DNA of 64,000 nt from Mytilisepta virgata (GCA_028015205.1 CM051521.1:123512614-123576613), one strand, 5' to 3'; positions 36,201 through 48,016 are shown, counted from the stretch's first letter. Notes: a model not told the origin generated them from the sequence alone. Program-made: numbers and translations.

Positions 36201-36939
36201 AATTAGTGATGTGTTTTGTCATTTTCTTTACATCTGCATTCCATGCTTTCAACCAGTAAGGTACCTATTACTTGGAAAAATATTGATTTATTGATGAAAT
36301 AGTGTTTTATGCCGTGTTACTTGGAAAAAGAAATTCAACTGTCAAAATTTATAAATTAACTTTTTCATTGGATGAAAACTAGATGGAACATTTTGACAAG
36401 GCCCATGACTGACGAAAGTGTGACCAACTCATTGAATTTTTTTATATACCTCCTTTGATATGGTAGGTAGTTATGAAATTTTACAGATTAAGGCAGATAG
36501 TTAATTTAATGCAGTTCAATTCCTTGAAAAAATAAGAATATTGACAGGAATAAAATAAAACTTTTAAGTAAACATTAAGTCACATATTTATTGTGTGATG
36601 ACAAGGATATAGATACTTGTAACAGTAAACAGTATCATTAATTTGGAATAATTCACATAAAATCCAATACAGAGTGACTATAACTTGGTTGGAGTACTGT
36701 AATAGACATACTGAAGGACTTTTATAATGTTTGTATAACTTTTATAAAGTGTTTTACTACAGTGGGGGAGTTGTCACCACTGATTATGCTAAGCCATCTG
36801 TATACATATATTATCAAGGTTCTGCACTGTAGCTGATGTAAAAATGCAAAAAAAAAAACTATTTGTGCATGTTTGAATTTGAATGTTATTTGAACTTGTT
36901 CAGTTCATACAGAAATATTTCCCTTAAATCAAATTATCT
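33275..36939 (+). other. Intron of the plus-strand gene
   Basis: Mostly AT-rich unique sequence. 34195-34600 contains a degraded element that starts TATACCCCACACTAAAGAGG and includes AAATGGCCACCATTACTAAA and GGAATCAAACTTTAGTGGAA, related to the HINE-like family interior. A direct repeat of about 45 bp (GGAATGA..TGTGTAGTGACT) lies at 35294-35378. No exon was found. Confidence 0.45.
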
Positions 36940-37217
36940 TTAAGGTATCCGGACCATAATAGATCATGATCGAAAAAATATCTCTTTTTGACCGTGAATG
37001 ACTGAACCAAACAATTTAAAGCTGGAATTTTGTATATATATTTTTCTCAAGTTGAAACACACTTTGTTGCTTATATGCAGAGTCTGTAAAAATAAGTTAG
37101 TTATATTGGCATTTCCGAACTTTGCCGATAATTACCGAGGTCAATTCAATTGCGTTATATGGAACATCCGGGAACTTTTGAATAATCACGTGGTCATTTA
37201 TGGTCCGGATACCTTAA
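36940..37217. mobile_element. TTAA-type MITE, copy 1
   Basis: The terminal inverted repeats are AAGGTATCCGGACCATAA and TTATGGTCCGGATACCTT (18 bp, perfect), both bordered by TTAA, as for piggyBac-type insertion. It is 278 bp long and non-coding. A second, diverged copy of the full length lies at 61198-61468. Confidence 0.75.
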
Positions 37218-37560
37218 TTAGTAGATAAACTGTTGATAATCATAGATATTCTTACTCTTCATCACAAATGTATAGAATGTATATAAATAAACCCTCCCAC
37301 CAAGGGTTAATCCCGTCAAATCGATAATCCTTACGAGTGCAGAAAATGTCCATGTCCCTACTCTTTTGATCATATAATAATAATACACACAATGTGAGTT
37401 TTCTGCAGTTTCCTGGATTTTCAGATCTTGACAATTTTTGTCCTTATATATTCCTATGCAAAATATTTCATTCTTCCTGATTTCTTGGCACCTTGTGTAC
37501 TTTCTTATGGTTTTGTGTGATAACTTTAGTGTTCCATCGCTGTCTTGCAGTGCTAGTGTA

Positions 37561-37640
37561 ATGGAAAACAATAAGAATGAGAAGGAAGAATTTATCTACA
37601 ACAGTACAATATATTTTTACTGTAGTATGATAAAATTTCA
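37561..37640 (+). CDS. Possible alternative first coding exon (weak)
   Basis: ATG at 37561, just after an acceptor-like GCTGTCTTGCAG, opens a frame of 26 codons (MENNKNEKEEFIYNSTIYFY onward). It leaves two bases at TTTCA|GTAAGT. Phase 2 equals that of the other exons feeding the downstream body. The composition is AT-driven and there is no independent support, so chance is quite possible. Confidence 0.22.
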
Positions 37641-38286
37641 GTAAGTTAGCCATTTAAAAAAATATATGCAAAAATATAGTTTGTAACCTATTATGGATTT
37701 TGAAAGAAAGTGCTAAATTTTGTATTTTTCACAAAGACGTTGATGTTCAGCAAATGTTACTTGGACACAAAATCACTTTGATATTTTCCCTTCTTATACC
37801 AACATTTTCAAATCATGTGACAGTTTGATAAAAATGTTATAAATCTGAAGACAATTGAATAGTTCTAGTGTTATTAATCATGGATTAGACAAAATTAAAT
37901 TTTTGTTACAAAATATTGTTATTACATTTTTCCATCGTTCAGTGAAAACAATAGAACAGATTGTAAAACTTTCATTTCTTTTTGAAAATGAATTTTGTGT
38001 ATATATTTCATTTATTTATTTAAAATACAGAGTTTTACATTTATTTGTTTTTTATTCTTCAATTATTGGAATATTAAATTATTGGACAATTTTTCTGTTG
38101 TTCTGAAACATTTGACGATAGTGTATGATTGGCATTCCAAATATTTTATTTGTTTTATTGTGAACAAATTACATTTATTTGTGAGATAAATGGCTACTTG
38201 TTTAAAAGATTTAGTGTTTCTGAAGAAAGAGGAAATGGTTTTGAAGTAATTAGTAAAAACAGTTTAAGTAAAATTGTATGTTAACA

Positions 38287-38427
38287 ATGGCTAACAAGAG
38301 ACTGTTTCCAAACAGTATTGGAGGTGTTCCACGAAGTACATACTTTCAGTATATTGATGATGACAATACTCTGGTTAATGTTAGGTTTACTACACATCTG
38401 GGTATGTTACTACAACAACAACAACTG
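38287..38427 (+). CDS. Plus-strand gene, alternative first coding exon B
   Basis: An ATG in strong context (ACAATGG) encodes 47 residues starting MANKRLFPNSIGGVPRSTYF and ending in GMLLQQQQL. The donor CTG|GTAGGT leaves phase 0, compatible with 42161-42222. An in-frame upstream ATG at 38278 would add three residues but has weak context. The short Gln run before the exon end is the only compositional bias. The protein-like, non-repetitive composition and phase match argue for a real exon. The family is not recognised. Confidence 0.6.
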
Positions 38428-38867
38428 GTAGGTATACATTGTGTAATTTTAGTGTTACTTCATCAAATAAAAAAAATTCTTCTGGACACTTGACTGACCT
38501 TATTTTCAGTTCCTAAAGTTTATTTTATCACTTTTGAAAAAGTACTGTTGAAGTCAGGAACCTGTAAAAAAAGTTTTGAAAAAAAAATTAAATAAATTTT
38601 TACCCAAATTTTTAAGAGAATATTAATGGAAACACAAATTGTTTTATTTTGATCCAAGTGACCAGAGTTTATAGCTTAAGCCATGCACTGGAATGAGCCC
38701 AGTACCATAACGGTCCCCCATGAGAAATACAGGGTTGGATTTGATTTTGAGAATCTTGGCTGTTTTTTTCTTAGGATGTAAAAGGTCTTTTAAAACATTT
38801 TGGTGTACTTATTTTATTTTTTCATCATAGCTCTAAGCAGATTAGAAAGGAAACACCTATCATTTTT

Positions 38868-39560
38868 TTGCCCTGTGGAAGGGCATAAAGATTTAATCTT
38901 GTTCAACCGTATGTACATCTGTCCGACTTGGTTAAGGTTTTTTATGTTTAGGTCAATTTCTCAGAAACCTATTTAGATACAATGTTTATCAATGATACTA
39001 TACAACTACAATCCCCTTAAAAGACTGAGCAAATTTGGGTCACTTTGACCTATATTTAATGCATGAGTGACTCCGATAAAGTTTTGCCTTTAATTTCATA
39101 TCCTAGGAATCCATGGTGCTGTATCAATGAAACTTCACCACTATGATCCTCTTACATTATATAATTCTCCAACAGCTGGGTCATTAAGACCCACATTTCA
39201 TGAATGAGTGACTCAATTAAGTTTTTGCATTTTGAGATATATCAATGATATTATACCTATGTATTCATCTTATATAGTACAACAAAAGTAAGCAACATTT
39301 AGGTGTATTAAAGAACCTTTGTTAATGTATTAATGATTTTTCACAATTACAGTCATCTTTTATAGTACAACACAGCTCAGTTACATGTGAGTAACTATGA
39401 ACTACATTTTATGGTGGAGTGAAATAAATTAATTTATTTCTAAAAAAAAATGTGTTGATATATCAATGATATTATCTTTAGTTCAGCACAGATCACCAAC
39501 ATATATAAGACCTACAATTTATCCTTCAGTGACTAGCATTTTTGTCCTTGCGTCAGAAAC
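38868..39560 (+). repeat. Dispersed repeat with hairpin end and tandem modules
   Basis: It opens with TTGCCCTGTGGAAGGGCATA, a short hairpin followed by a CTTGTTCAACCGTATGTACA stretch. It then has several diverged modules with TCAGAAACCTATTTAGATAC, ATGATACTATACAACTACAA and GACCTATATTTAATGCATGA. The modules match, in inverse orientation, those at 22430-22880. It is probably a non-autonomous element. The right end is not defined. Confidence 0.6.
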
Positions 39561-41714
39561 AGAATTCACTACTATGGATTAATTGTTTTTAATGGGGTAA
39601 AAGTTAATGTAAGCAGGATATGTTATGAGACTTACATGTATGTAGCATAATTCTTAAAAGGATTTCTTTTCATAAATCATAGATGGAAATTCTATCTGCA
39701 GGGGGATGGGTTACCCCTATCTTTCAGGCACACTATCTCTAGTTTTACATTCATTTAGGTAAAGCACAGAAACACAGAAATAAGATACCCAGAGAGCAGT
39801 ACTTATTTTGTTGATCCTCCATGGAAGTTGTCTTAACAAAAAATCTGTACAAGATGATTCTTTTGATAGGACGAGGAAAGTTACCACAAACATGTGTCTT
39901 TCAGAATAAATGAAAATTTGGCATTTGTTATTACTGTGGTTGAATTATTGATACCAATATTTCCTAGGCTGTTAATTACTTGTCTTGTTGTGTGGGATGT
40001 TGCCCCTTGTAACAATGGATCACTTCTGGTTAAAGATTACCAAATAGCATTTGAGGTACCGGGGTAATTATATTTCTACCCCGTATCCTTATATTTTCAT
40101 GACCATTAATCATAGGAACTTAAACAAGTGTCATAGTTCTACAGTGCTTTATTATGCAATAAATAAAACACTTAGTGATAGAAAGTAGATTTATTATGTA
40201 ATAAAACACTCTGTAGTTACATAATATCAAAGTTATTAGTTTATAATAAATCTGGATAACTCTGTCAAGTACCTGTTGATGGCTGAATATAAACACTTAC
40301 TAGTGTTATAAATTACTGAAGTCTCTTGTCTCTATTTGGAGTTACTTTTTATACATCAAAAAATAAAAACCACCTCTGCAAATTGTAAGAGATGTGACTA
40401 CAGTTACTTCAGTTTGAGAAAGTTTTGCACATGGGTTATTTGTGAATAACCAGGATATGTCATTTCTTTTTAATTCACATAGGTAAATTTATATATTTTC
40501 TTGATATGGTACAGCAAAAAGACTTAATCCCATAAATATTTTTTTTCTATTTTTAACAGAATTCTGCTTTTGGCAGTTCCAGATTTGTCAATTAGAGTTT
40601 CTCTATTACACACAGGGAAAATAGAGCGTTTCCACTGTTTTTTTCCTAGTTGGCTAAATCAATCCACCAAAACAATGTTATACATATAATTAATTTGCCC
40701 AAGTAAAATTTGAAGAACACTTGAGTTCAGGTAACAATTCCTTGTATTTTCTACATTCATATCAGCATGATATTATGACTGTAAAAGGAAACGGAGAAAC
40801 GAGCTTTCATCTCAAAATTATGGTAGAATAAGGGAAAAATAGTACCCATGGTTAAGAAACTGATGAAATGAAATGTTACAGTATGTATTCAACATAAATA
40901 TGACAGTGTATAAACAAACATCAGTATGTCGGCATTAGCAGGACATAAAAATATAAAAGAGTGTTTATAAACAGTATCATTGTGAGTAAAAACAGCAGCT
41001 ATTATCAAATAAATCTTGTAAACCTTTTAAAAGATGTATTTTACTCTTTATGTTTTTCCTTTTACCCCATTTTTTCTGCTGTTTGGAGGTTAAATACTCA
41101 TCCCTCTTAAAAACCTAGAGGTAAGTACCATGGTTACCCCCTGATTCAAAAAAATTATCTGGGTCTCAGTTTTCGGCGAATTACATCTGACATAAATTCA
41201 TGGTTTTACCACAAAAAATAGTAGTCAGTAAAGTGTTATAAATCCCACAGTAGTTTTCTTCACTGAAAAATGAATGATAAATTGATAAAGATTGACAGCT
41301 TTTTAAAGAATATTTGTATTTACTATCTGCATTTTTCATATAAAACTATGATAAACAGAAAATTAAAAAAAAATTACATTTGAATCTTTACATATATATT
41401 TACTCTTTGACAGTATAGAATCTGTCTCAGGTGCACCTCAAATGAAATTGAGGATGAGAAACTTTTTATTTGTAGTAAGTTCATTTTTATGATTTTAGAA
41501 AAGGAGATTCTTTTTCTGAATATTATTAAGACATGTAAAAATTTTGCTTCATTAGAAAATAAGGATAAGCTTTTTTGGTTAATGACCACTGAAAATTTGG
41601 AAGTTTTAATTTGTTTATCAGAATACATTAAAAAAAATTAAATGTAAATCGCTAACTGCCGATTAAACATAATAATGATAAATTTGATACTCATTATTAT
41701 CATCCATGTTCCAG
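39561..41714 (+). other. Intron of the plus-strand gene
   Basis: AT-rich, with no repeat family or exon recognised. A minus-strand frame at about 41374-41628 has no supporting splice signals. Confidence 0.4.
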
Positions 41715-41998
41715 GTATTTGGGTGCACTTTGGGACTCTTGATTTACTGTGTTTACTTTTCTGCATTTGGCACGATGAGAACTTTTATGTTCTTGTGCAT
41801 TGTCCCTTTTTTGCCTTTTGCAGTTGAATGAACATCAACTTAAATTTACTGATGTGATGCAATGAATATTTTTATGTTATATTTTATAGTTACTTGTAAT
41901 TTCATGTAATAATCCATTTGTTTATGTACTTGTCTATTGTAAAACATGCTCCTTGTGGGCCCTTGATTTGGTGAATAAATCTATCTATCTATCTATAG
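41715..41998 (+). mobile_element. 3' end of a non-LTR retrotransposon (LINE fragment)
   Basis: Non-coding sequence ending CTCCTTGTGGGCCCTTGATT, then AATAAAT and a (CTAT)n tail. This is the pattern of a LINE 3' untranslated end with a poly(A)-like signal and tetranucleotide tail. The 5' part is missing and no reverse transcriptase frame remains. Confidence 0.5.
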
Positions 41999-42160
41999 GG
42001 GGAAACAACAAACTTGTGTTCTTTGAACTCAGATACTGAAAGTCCCTTCACTACATATTCATAGAACTTTGATCATTTAAATTTCATATTTTGATGTTAA
42101 ATTGACTGACATTATAGTACCACACTTTATCTCATAGTAATAAATATACTATATTTACAG

Positions 42161-42222
42161 CTACGTCAAGCATCAGAAAAGAAAAGACGACAAAGTTTTG
42201 ACAACCCAGAAAACATAGAAAA
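42161..42222 (+). CDS. Plus-strand gene, common small exon
   Basis: A 62-nt exon between a good acceptor (ACTATATTTACAG) and a strong donor (GAAAA|GTAAGT). It enters in phase 0 and leaves in phase 2, encoding LRQASEKKRRQSFDNPENIE plus two bases of the next codon (Lys or Asn). It can follow either exon A or exon B in frame. RRQS fits a basophilic kinase site (for example PKA), known in general but not tested here. The next exon is not in the window, or is shared with the alternative starts at 54653 and 58560, which also leave phase 2. Confidence 0.68.
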
Positions 42223-42671
42223 GTAAGTTAAAGAAAATCTATCAATAAATGAAACAGAAGTAACGACAGTTTTAAGTAAATGCTGGGATTTTTTCATTTA
42301 AAGTTATTATATATAAAGTGTAGTTGTTGACTTTTGTCAAAAACCAATATGTAGGAACTTCAGTTAACATAATACTGGGTGGAAACATTGGTGGTAAACA
42401 ATATATAAGCAAGGTGCAAAAATATGTATTGACCCAGTCAAAAAACTGCATATAAAAAGTTTTAAAGTAGCTACATTATGTTATGTATTATCATTGGGTT
42501 TAGTTTTTGGACTTATCTCCCTTTCATAATTGAATGTCTATAGTAAAGTGGCTAAATTATATAATGTTATCATAGGTTGAATTTTAAGTTGTCTCCCTTT
42601 GTTGCCTGTCGTAAGGCTTCCATTTTTGAAGTGGCAACATTATTTGAAGTATTTGAAATATTTGAATTAGA
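42223..42671 (+). other. Intron with TCTCCCTTT motifs
   Basis: AT-rich sequence. CTTATCTCCCTTT (42512-42524) and GTTGTCTCCCTTT (42588-42600) lie 76 bases apart. A block of TTTGAAGTATTTGAAATATT units precedes the SINE target site. Confidence 0.5.
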
Positions 42672-42683
42672 TACAGTATTTGA

Positions 42684-42947
42684 TTGTTTGTTTAGTTGGG
42701 GTTTAACGCCGTTTTCAGCACATTTAGCCATTTTGCGGCGGCCAGTTTTTATTGGTGGAGGAAGCCGGAGTACCCGGAGAGAACCAACGACCTTCGGTAG
42801 GAAAATTGGCAATCCTTGTCAATTAAGATCGGAGTCGAACACACCCAGCCACAGGTGAGATTCGAACTCACAACCCCAGCGTTGACAGGCTAGTGATCAT
42901 TAGTAGTCATGACGAACTACCTAGACCACTCGGCCACCGAGGCCCCC
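42684..42947 (-). mobile_element. tRNA-derived SINE, copy 3
   Basis: Same structure as the other two copies, on the minus strand: tRNA-like head at the high-coordinate end, GTGAGATTCGAACTCACAAC as the plus-strand B-box complement, and tail GTTTAGTTGGGGTTTAACGC at the low end. The 12-bp target duplication TACAGTATTTGA occurs at 42672-42683 and 42948-42959. Very close to copy 1, so both are relatively young. Confidence 0.87.
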
Positions 42948-42959
42948 TACAGTATTTGA

Positions 42960-43233
42960 AGTGTTTGAGGTATTTCCAATTGACTGGCAAGAGCACAAAT
43001 AAATCACAGTACATTTTATATTGAAATAAAATTTAATTAAAAAATCGCACTGACTCAAAATCTTTCTCATGTGCAAAGTTTACTTACTTTCTGTCATATA
43101 TCAAATTTATTAAAAAAAATTATCAGTGCTAACTCAAAATATTTGCAAAAGTACCTCCTAGGGTAGCAGAATTCTTGCAGTCGACAACCTAAATATTATT
43201 GACACCTTTCCATCTGACAAAATCACCACTTTT
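42960..43233 (+). other. Short spacer between SINE and HINE-like complex
   Basis: AT-rich sequence following a TTTGAAGTGTTTGAGGTATT unit. No exon is seen. Confidence 0.45.
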
Positions 43234-46200
43234 TAGCTCACCTGGCCTAAAAGGCCATGTGAGCTATTCTCATCACTTTGCGTCCGTCGTCGTCTGTCGT
43301 CTGTTGTCGTTAACAATTTTTCAAAAATCTTCTCCTCTGAAACTACTGAATGGATTTGGATAAAACTTAGCATGATTGTTCCTTAGGGTATCCTGCACAA
43401 AGTTTATGCTTCGATTTTTGATCCGTCGAAAAACATGGCCACTGTTACTAAAAATAGAACATAGGGGTCAAACAACAGTTTTTCGCAAATATCTCAAAAA
43501 TCATTAGGTTATGGCAAATTCTGCAGGTTGAAAGTGTTCAGCATGATGAGAGCTACCTGTGTGCTGATTTTCGTGAAAATCTGTCAACTGATGTTAGAGT
43601 TATTGCCCTTTTTTGACATTTTTGGCTTTTTTTTATGTTATTTCAAAAATCTTCTTCTCTGAAACAACTATTCAAAATCAAATGAAACTTGGTAGGATTG
43701 TTCCTTAGGGTATCCTGCAAAAAGTTAATGCCTGGATTTTTTATTGGTCGAAAAACATGTCCGCCCTTACTAAAAATAGAACATAAGGGTCAAAATGCTG
43801 TTTTTTGCTATTTTTTCCTGAATTATAGAAAGAAAATGAAGATGAAAGCTACTTTCAAGGTAAACATGGTATCCCGAGTTGAATGGTGATGATGAAAGTT
43901 TGTTTTGGACGGCCATTCTTAAAATGGCTGCCATTTTCCCCGCCATTTTTAGCTCACCTGACCCAAAGGGTCATGTGAGCTATTGCTATCACTTGGCGTC
44001 CGTCGTCCGTCCGTCGTCCGTCCGTCGTCCGTTAACTTTTTCAAACGTTAACTCCTCCAACACCATAAGTCCAACTGCAACCAAACTTGGTACAGTTATT
44101 AATTGGTATGGGTGCTACAAATCTATTGTTTGGATTTTTGATTCGTATAAAAACATGGCCGTCATGGCTAAAAATAGAACATAGGGGTAAATCGCAGTTT
44201 TTTGCAAATAAGTCAGAAACGGTCACAGATATCAAAATTCTGGCATAGGGTAAAAGTGATCAGCACCTCAAGATCTACCTGCCCTGAAATTTTGAAGAAG
44301 ATCCAACCACTCATTTCAGAGTTATCACCCTTTTTTTGACATTTTTGGCTTTTTTTTATGTTATTATTTCAAAAATCTTCTCCTCTGAAACTACTGAATG
44401 GATTTGGATAAAACTTAGCATGATTGTTCCTTAGGGTATCCTGCACAAAGTTTATGCTTCGATTTTTGATCCATCGAAAAACATGGCCACTGTTACTAAA
44501 AATAGAACATAGGGGTCAAACAACAGTTTTTCGCAAATATCTCAAAAATCATTAGGTTATGGCAAATTCTGGCAGGTTGAAAGTGTTCAGCATGATGAGA
44601 GCTACCTGTGTGCTTATTTTCGTGAAAATCTGTCAACTGATGTTAGAGTTATTGCCCTTTTTTGACATTTTTGGCTTTTTTTTATGTTATTATTTCAAAA
44701 ATCTTCTCCTCTGAAACTACTGAATGGATTTGGATAAAACTTAGCATGATTGTTCCTTAGGATATCCTGCACAAAGTTTATGCTTCGATTTTTGATCCGT
44801 CGAAAAACATGGCCACTGTTACTAAAAATAGAACATAGGGGTCAAACAACAGTTTTTCGCAAGTATCTAAAAAATCATTAGGTTAAGGCAAACTCTGGCA
44901 GGTTGAAAGTGTTCAGCATGATGAGAGCTACCTGAGTGCTGATTTTCTTGAAAATCTGTCAACTGATGTTAGAGTTATTGCCCTTTTTTGACATTTTTGG
45001 CTTTTTTTTATATTATTATTTCAAAAATCTTCTCCTCTGAAACTACTGAATGGATTTGGATAAAACTTAGCATGATTGTTCCTTAGGGTATCCTGCACAA
45101 AGGTTATGCTTCGATTTTTGATCCGTCGAAAAACATGGCCACTGTTACTAAAAATAGAACATAGGGGTCAAACAACAGTTTTTCGCAAATATCTCAAAAA
45201 TCATTAGGTTACGCCAAATTCTGCAGGTTGAAAGTGTTCAGCATGATGAGAGCTACCTGCGTGCTGATTTTTGTGAAAATCTTTCAACTGATGTTAGAGT
45301 TATTGCCCTTTTTTGACATTTTTGGCTTTTTTTTATGTTATTATTTCAAAAATCTTCTTCTCTAAAACTACTATTCAAAATCAAATGAAACTTGGTAAGA
45401 TTGTTCCTTAGGGTATTCTGCAAAAAGTTAATGCTTGGATTTTTGATTGGTCAAAAAACATGTCTGCCCTTACTAAAAATAGAACATAGGGGTCAAAATG
45501 CTGTTTTTTGCTATTCTTTCCTGAATTATAGAAATAAAATGAAGATGAAAGCTACTTTCAAGGCAAACATGGTATCCGAGTTGAATGGTGATGATGAAAG
45601 TTTGTTTTGGACGGCCATTTTTAAAATGGCTGCCATTTTCCCGCCATTTTTTACACTTGCTCGGATTTCAACAATATTTGGTTTTTAAAGTAAACATGGT
45701 ATCCTTAGTGAATGGTGATGATGATAATGTTGTATAACAATGATTAAACTTCATAATATGTGAGCTTTTAATTGCCATCACTTGGTGTCTGTCATAATCG
45801 TTGTTAACAAATTTTCAACATCTTCTCCTCTGAAACTACTTGGGGGAATTTGATGAAACTTAGCATGATTGTTCCTGCAATATTTCCTTTTCAAGTACAA
45901 TAAAAAGCCTTAACCCACAATTTTTACATAACTTCTTTCAAACATTTTAAAAACGAAGACAACATATAGACCAAAAGATTTATACTTGTATTTGAAGATT
46001 AATTAAAGCTTGTATTTTGTATTATGAATCATCAGATTGACCATGACTGTATCTTAATCAAGCGTAGGGAGAACTCATGCCCATTTCTTTCCAGAGGTTC
46101 TTAAAGGTTTTTAAAGGTATTTTCAGCATTTTACGTGACCTTTAATACTCAGTTTAGTTTACAACAAACATTAATATATTAATTTAGTTTATAGTGCATT

Positions 46201-46241
46201 GTTTACCAGGTGAGCGATTCAGGCTCTTGAGAGCCTCTTGT
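43234..46241 (+). mobile_element. HINE-like composite with tandem interior units of about 325 bp
   Basis: The left end is TAGCTCACCTGGCCTAAAAG, with a second left end of the same family at 43950 (TAGCTCACCTGACCCAAAGG). The right end is CCAGGTGAGCGATTCAGGCT followed by the CTTGAGAGCC hairpin and TCTTGT. GTCCGTCGTC microsatellites follow each left end. The interior repeats a unit of about 325 bp (TCTCCTCTGAAACTACTGAA ... GTTATTGCCCTTTTTTGACA) near 43331, 44381, 44707 and 45033, with variants near 43651 and 45350. No long protein frame is present, so it is non-autonomous. Confidence 0.68.
43985..44037 (+). repeat. CCGT/CGTC microsatellite inside the HINE-like element
   Basis: Short alternating GTCCGTCCGTC blocks directly inside the left terminus. 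Equivalent microsatellites are at 9731-9772 (inverse), 43267-43312, 47610-47655 and 49398-49443. A microsatellite near one end is characteristic of HINE/DINE-1 type elements. Confidence 0.7.
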
Positions 46242-46882
46242 TTACACTTGCTCGGATTTCAACAATATTTGGTTTTTAAAGTAAACATGGTATCCTTAGT
46301 GAATGGTGATGATGAGAATGTTGTATAACAGTGATTAAATTTAAAATATGTGAGCTTTTAATTGCCATCACTTGGTGTCCGTCATCATCGTTGTTAACAA
46401 ATTTTCAAACATCTTCTCCTCTGAAGCTACTAGGGGGATTTGGATGAAACTCTACAAAATGACAGATGAGTTAAGCATGGTTTATTGGATAAAAACCAAT
46501 AGCTTAGTCAATATGATCAAAGATGAAGCATAATAGAAAATAAAAAGCCTTAACCCACAATTTTTACATAATTTCTTTCAAACATTTTAAAAATGAAGAC
46601 AACATATAGACCAAAAGATTTATACTTGTATTTGAAGATGAATTGAAGCTTGTATTTTGTATTGTGAATCATCAGATTGACAATGACTGTATCTTAATCA
46701 AGCGTAGGGAGAACTCATGCCCATTTCTTTCCAGAGGTTCTTGAAAGGCTCTTAAAGGTATTTTCAGCATTTTACATGACCTTTAATACTCAGTTTAATT
46801 TACAACAAACATTAATATATTAATTTAGTTTATAGTGCATTGTTTGCCAGGTGAGCGATTCAGGCTCTTGAGAGCCTCTTGT
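45651..46882 (+). repeat. Tandem duplication of the HINE 3' end (two units of about 591-641 bp)
   Basis: TTACACTTGCTCGGATTTCA starts at 45651 and again at 46242. Both units run to the same CAGGTGAGCGATTCAGG / CTTGAGAGCC / TCTTGTT end, at 46241 and about 46882. The copies are highly similar over most of their length (both contain CTTAATCAAGCGTAGGGAGA), with a replaced segment near 46450-46540 in the second. Confidence 0.85.
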
Positions 46883-47565
46883 TCTTCAATATGACGGCTT
46901 ATTCAAACTTTTTAAAACATCAACGTTGAACATTGTTCTGTAAATTTTGAACAAAAATCATTTAAAAATTTTTGAGTAGCAGATAATAAATATGGAAGAA
47001 ATACAGTAAACTTATAGAGAGGATTATATTTGTGGACAATGAAAACTGTGCATTAATTGTGATTGAATTAGGTACAGTATTTGAAGTGATTGAGTTATTT
47101 CCCCTTGACTGTTGAATTAGATACAGTATTTGAAGTGTTTTGAGGTATTTCTAATTGACTGTTGAAGGAGTAAAACCACTATTATATTTTCCTTACAATA
47201 TGTAAAATTATCAAACCTCAATATTCCATGGAAAATTCATACTGATTTTAAATAAAGTGAGAGGTATATTATGTGAAAACAGCATCATGTCAATTGTTTT
47301 CCTCTAAATCTAACCTCACCTTTACTTGCATATAAGAAAGCAATTTGCCTTGGAACTGAACGTCCTGAATTTTGCACCTCAAACCTGAGTGTCCATTGTT
47401 TTTAATGATCATCTTTGATAGTCATTACATTCACAATACTTTTGAATAAATTCATGTAACAATTTAAACATTCTACCAAGACCCTAATCTTTCCATAGAT
47501 ACCAAATCTAATTCAACATGCTAATTAATTTACATAAAACTGAGAAGTGCAAGGAACTATGTTTT
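46883..47565 (+). other. Spacer with TACAGTATTTGAAGTG units
   Basis: AT-rich spacer. Units of AGATACAGTATTTGAAGTG followed by TTGAGTTATTTCCCCTTGAC occur near 47073 and 47122. The same motif flanks the SINE at 42672 and recurs near 52158 and 52208, bracketing the HINE blocks. No gene is seen. Confidence 0.6.
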
Positions 47566-48016
47566 TAGCTCACCTGACCCAAAGGGTCAAGTGAGCTTTT
47601 CTCATCACTTGGCGTCCGTCGTCTGTTGTCCAGCATCCATCGTCCATCGTCCGTTAACTTTTACAAAAATCTTCTCCTCTGAAACTACTGGGCCAAATGG
47701 AACCAAACTTGGCCAAAAGCATCATTATGGTATCTAGTTTAAAAAATGTGTCCGATGACCCCGCCTGCCGACCAACATGGCTGACATGGCTGAAAATAGA
47801 ACATAGGGGTAAACTGCCGTTTTTGGCTTATATCTCAAAAACTAAAGCATTTAGAGCAAAACTGATATGGGGTAAAAATGTTCATCAGGTCAAGATCTTC
47901 TTGCCATGAAATTTTCAGACGAATCGGTCAACCCTTAGTTGGGTTATTGCCCCTGAATTGTTAATTTTAAGGAAATTTTGCAGTTTTAGGTTATTATCTT
48001 GAATATTATTATAGAT

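Noticed and set aside
42577..42858. 93-codon plus-strand frame and its antisense partner
   Set aside because: Both cross the SINE at 42684-42947 and are not conserved in the other two copies.
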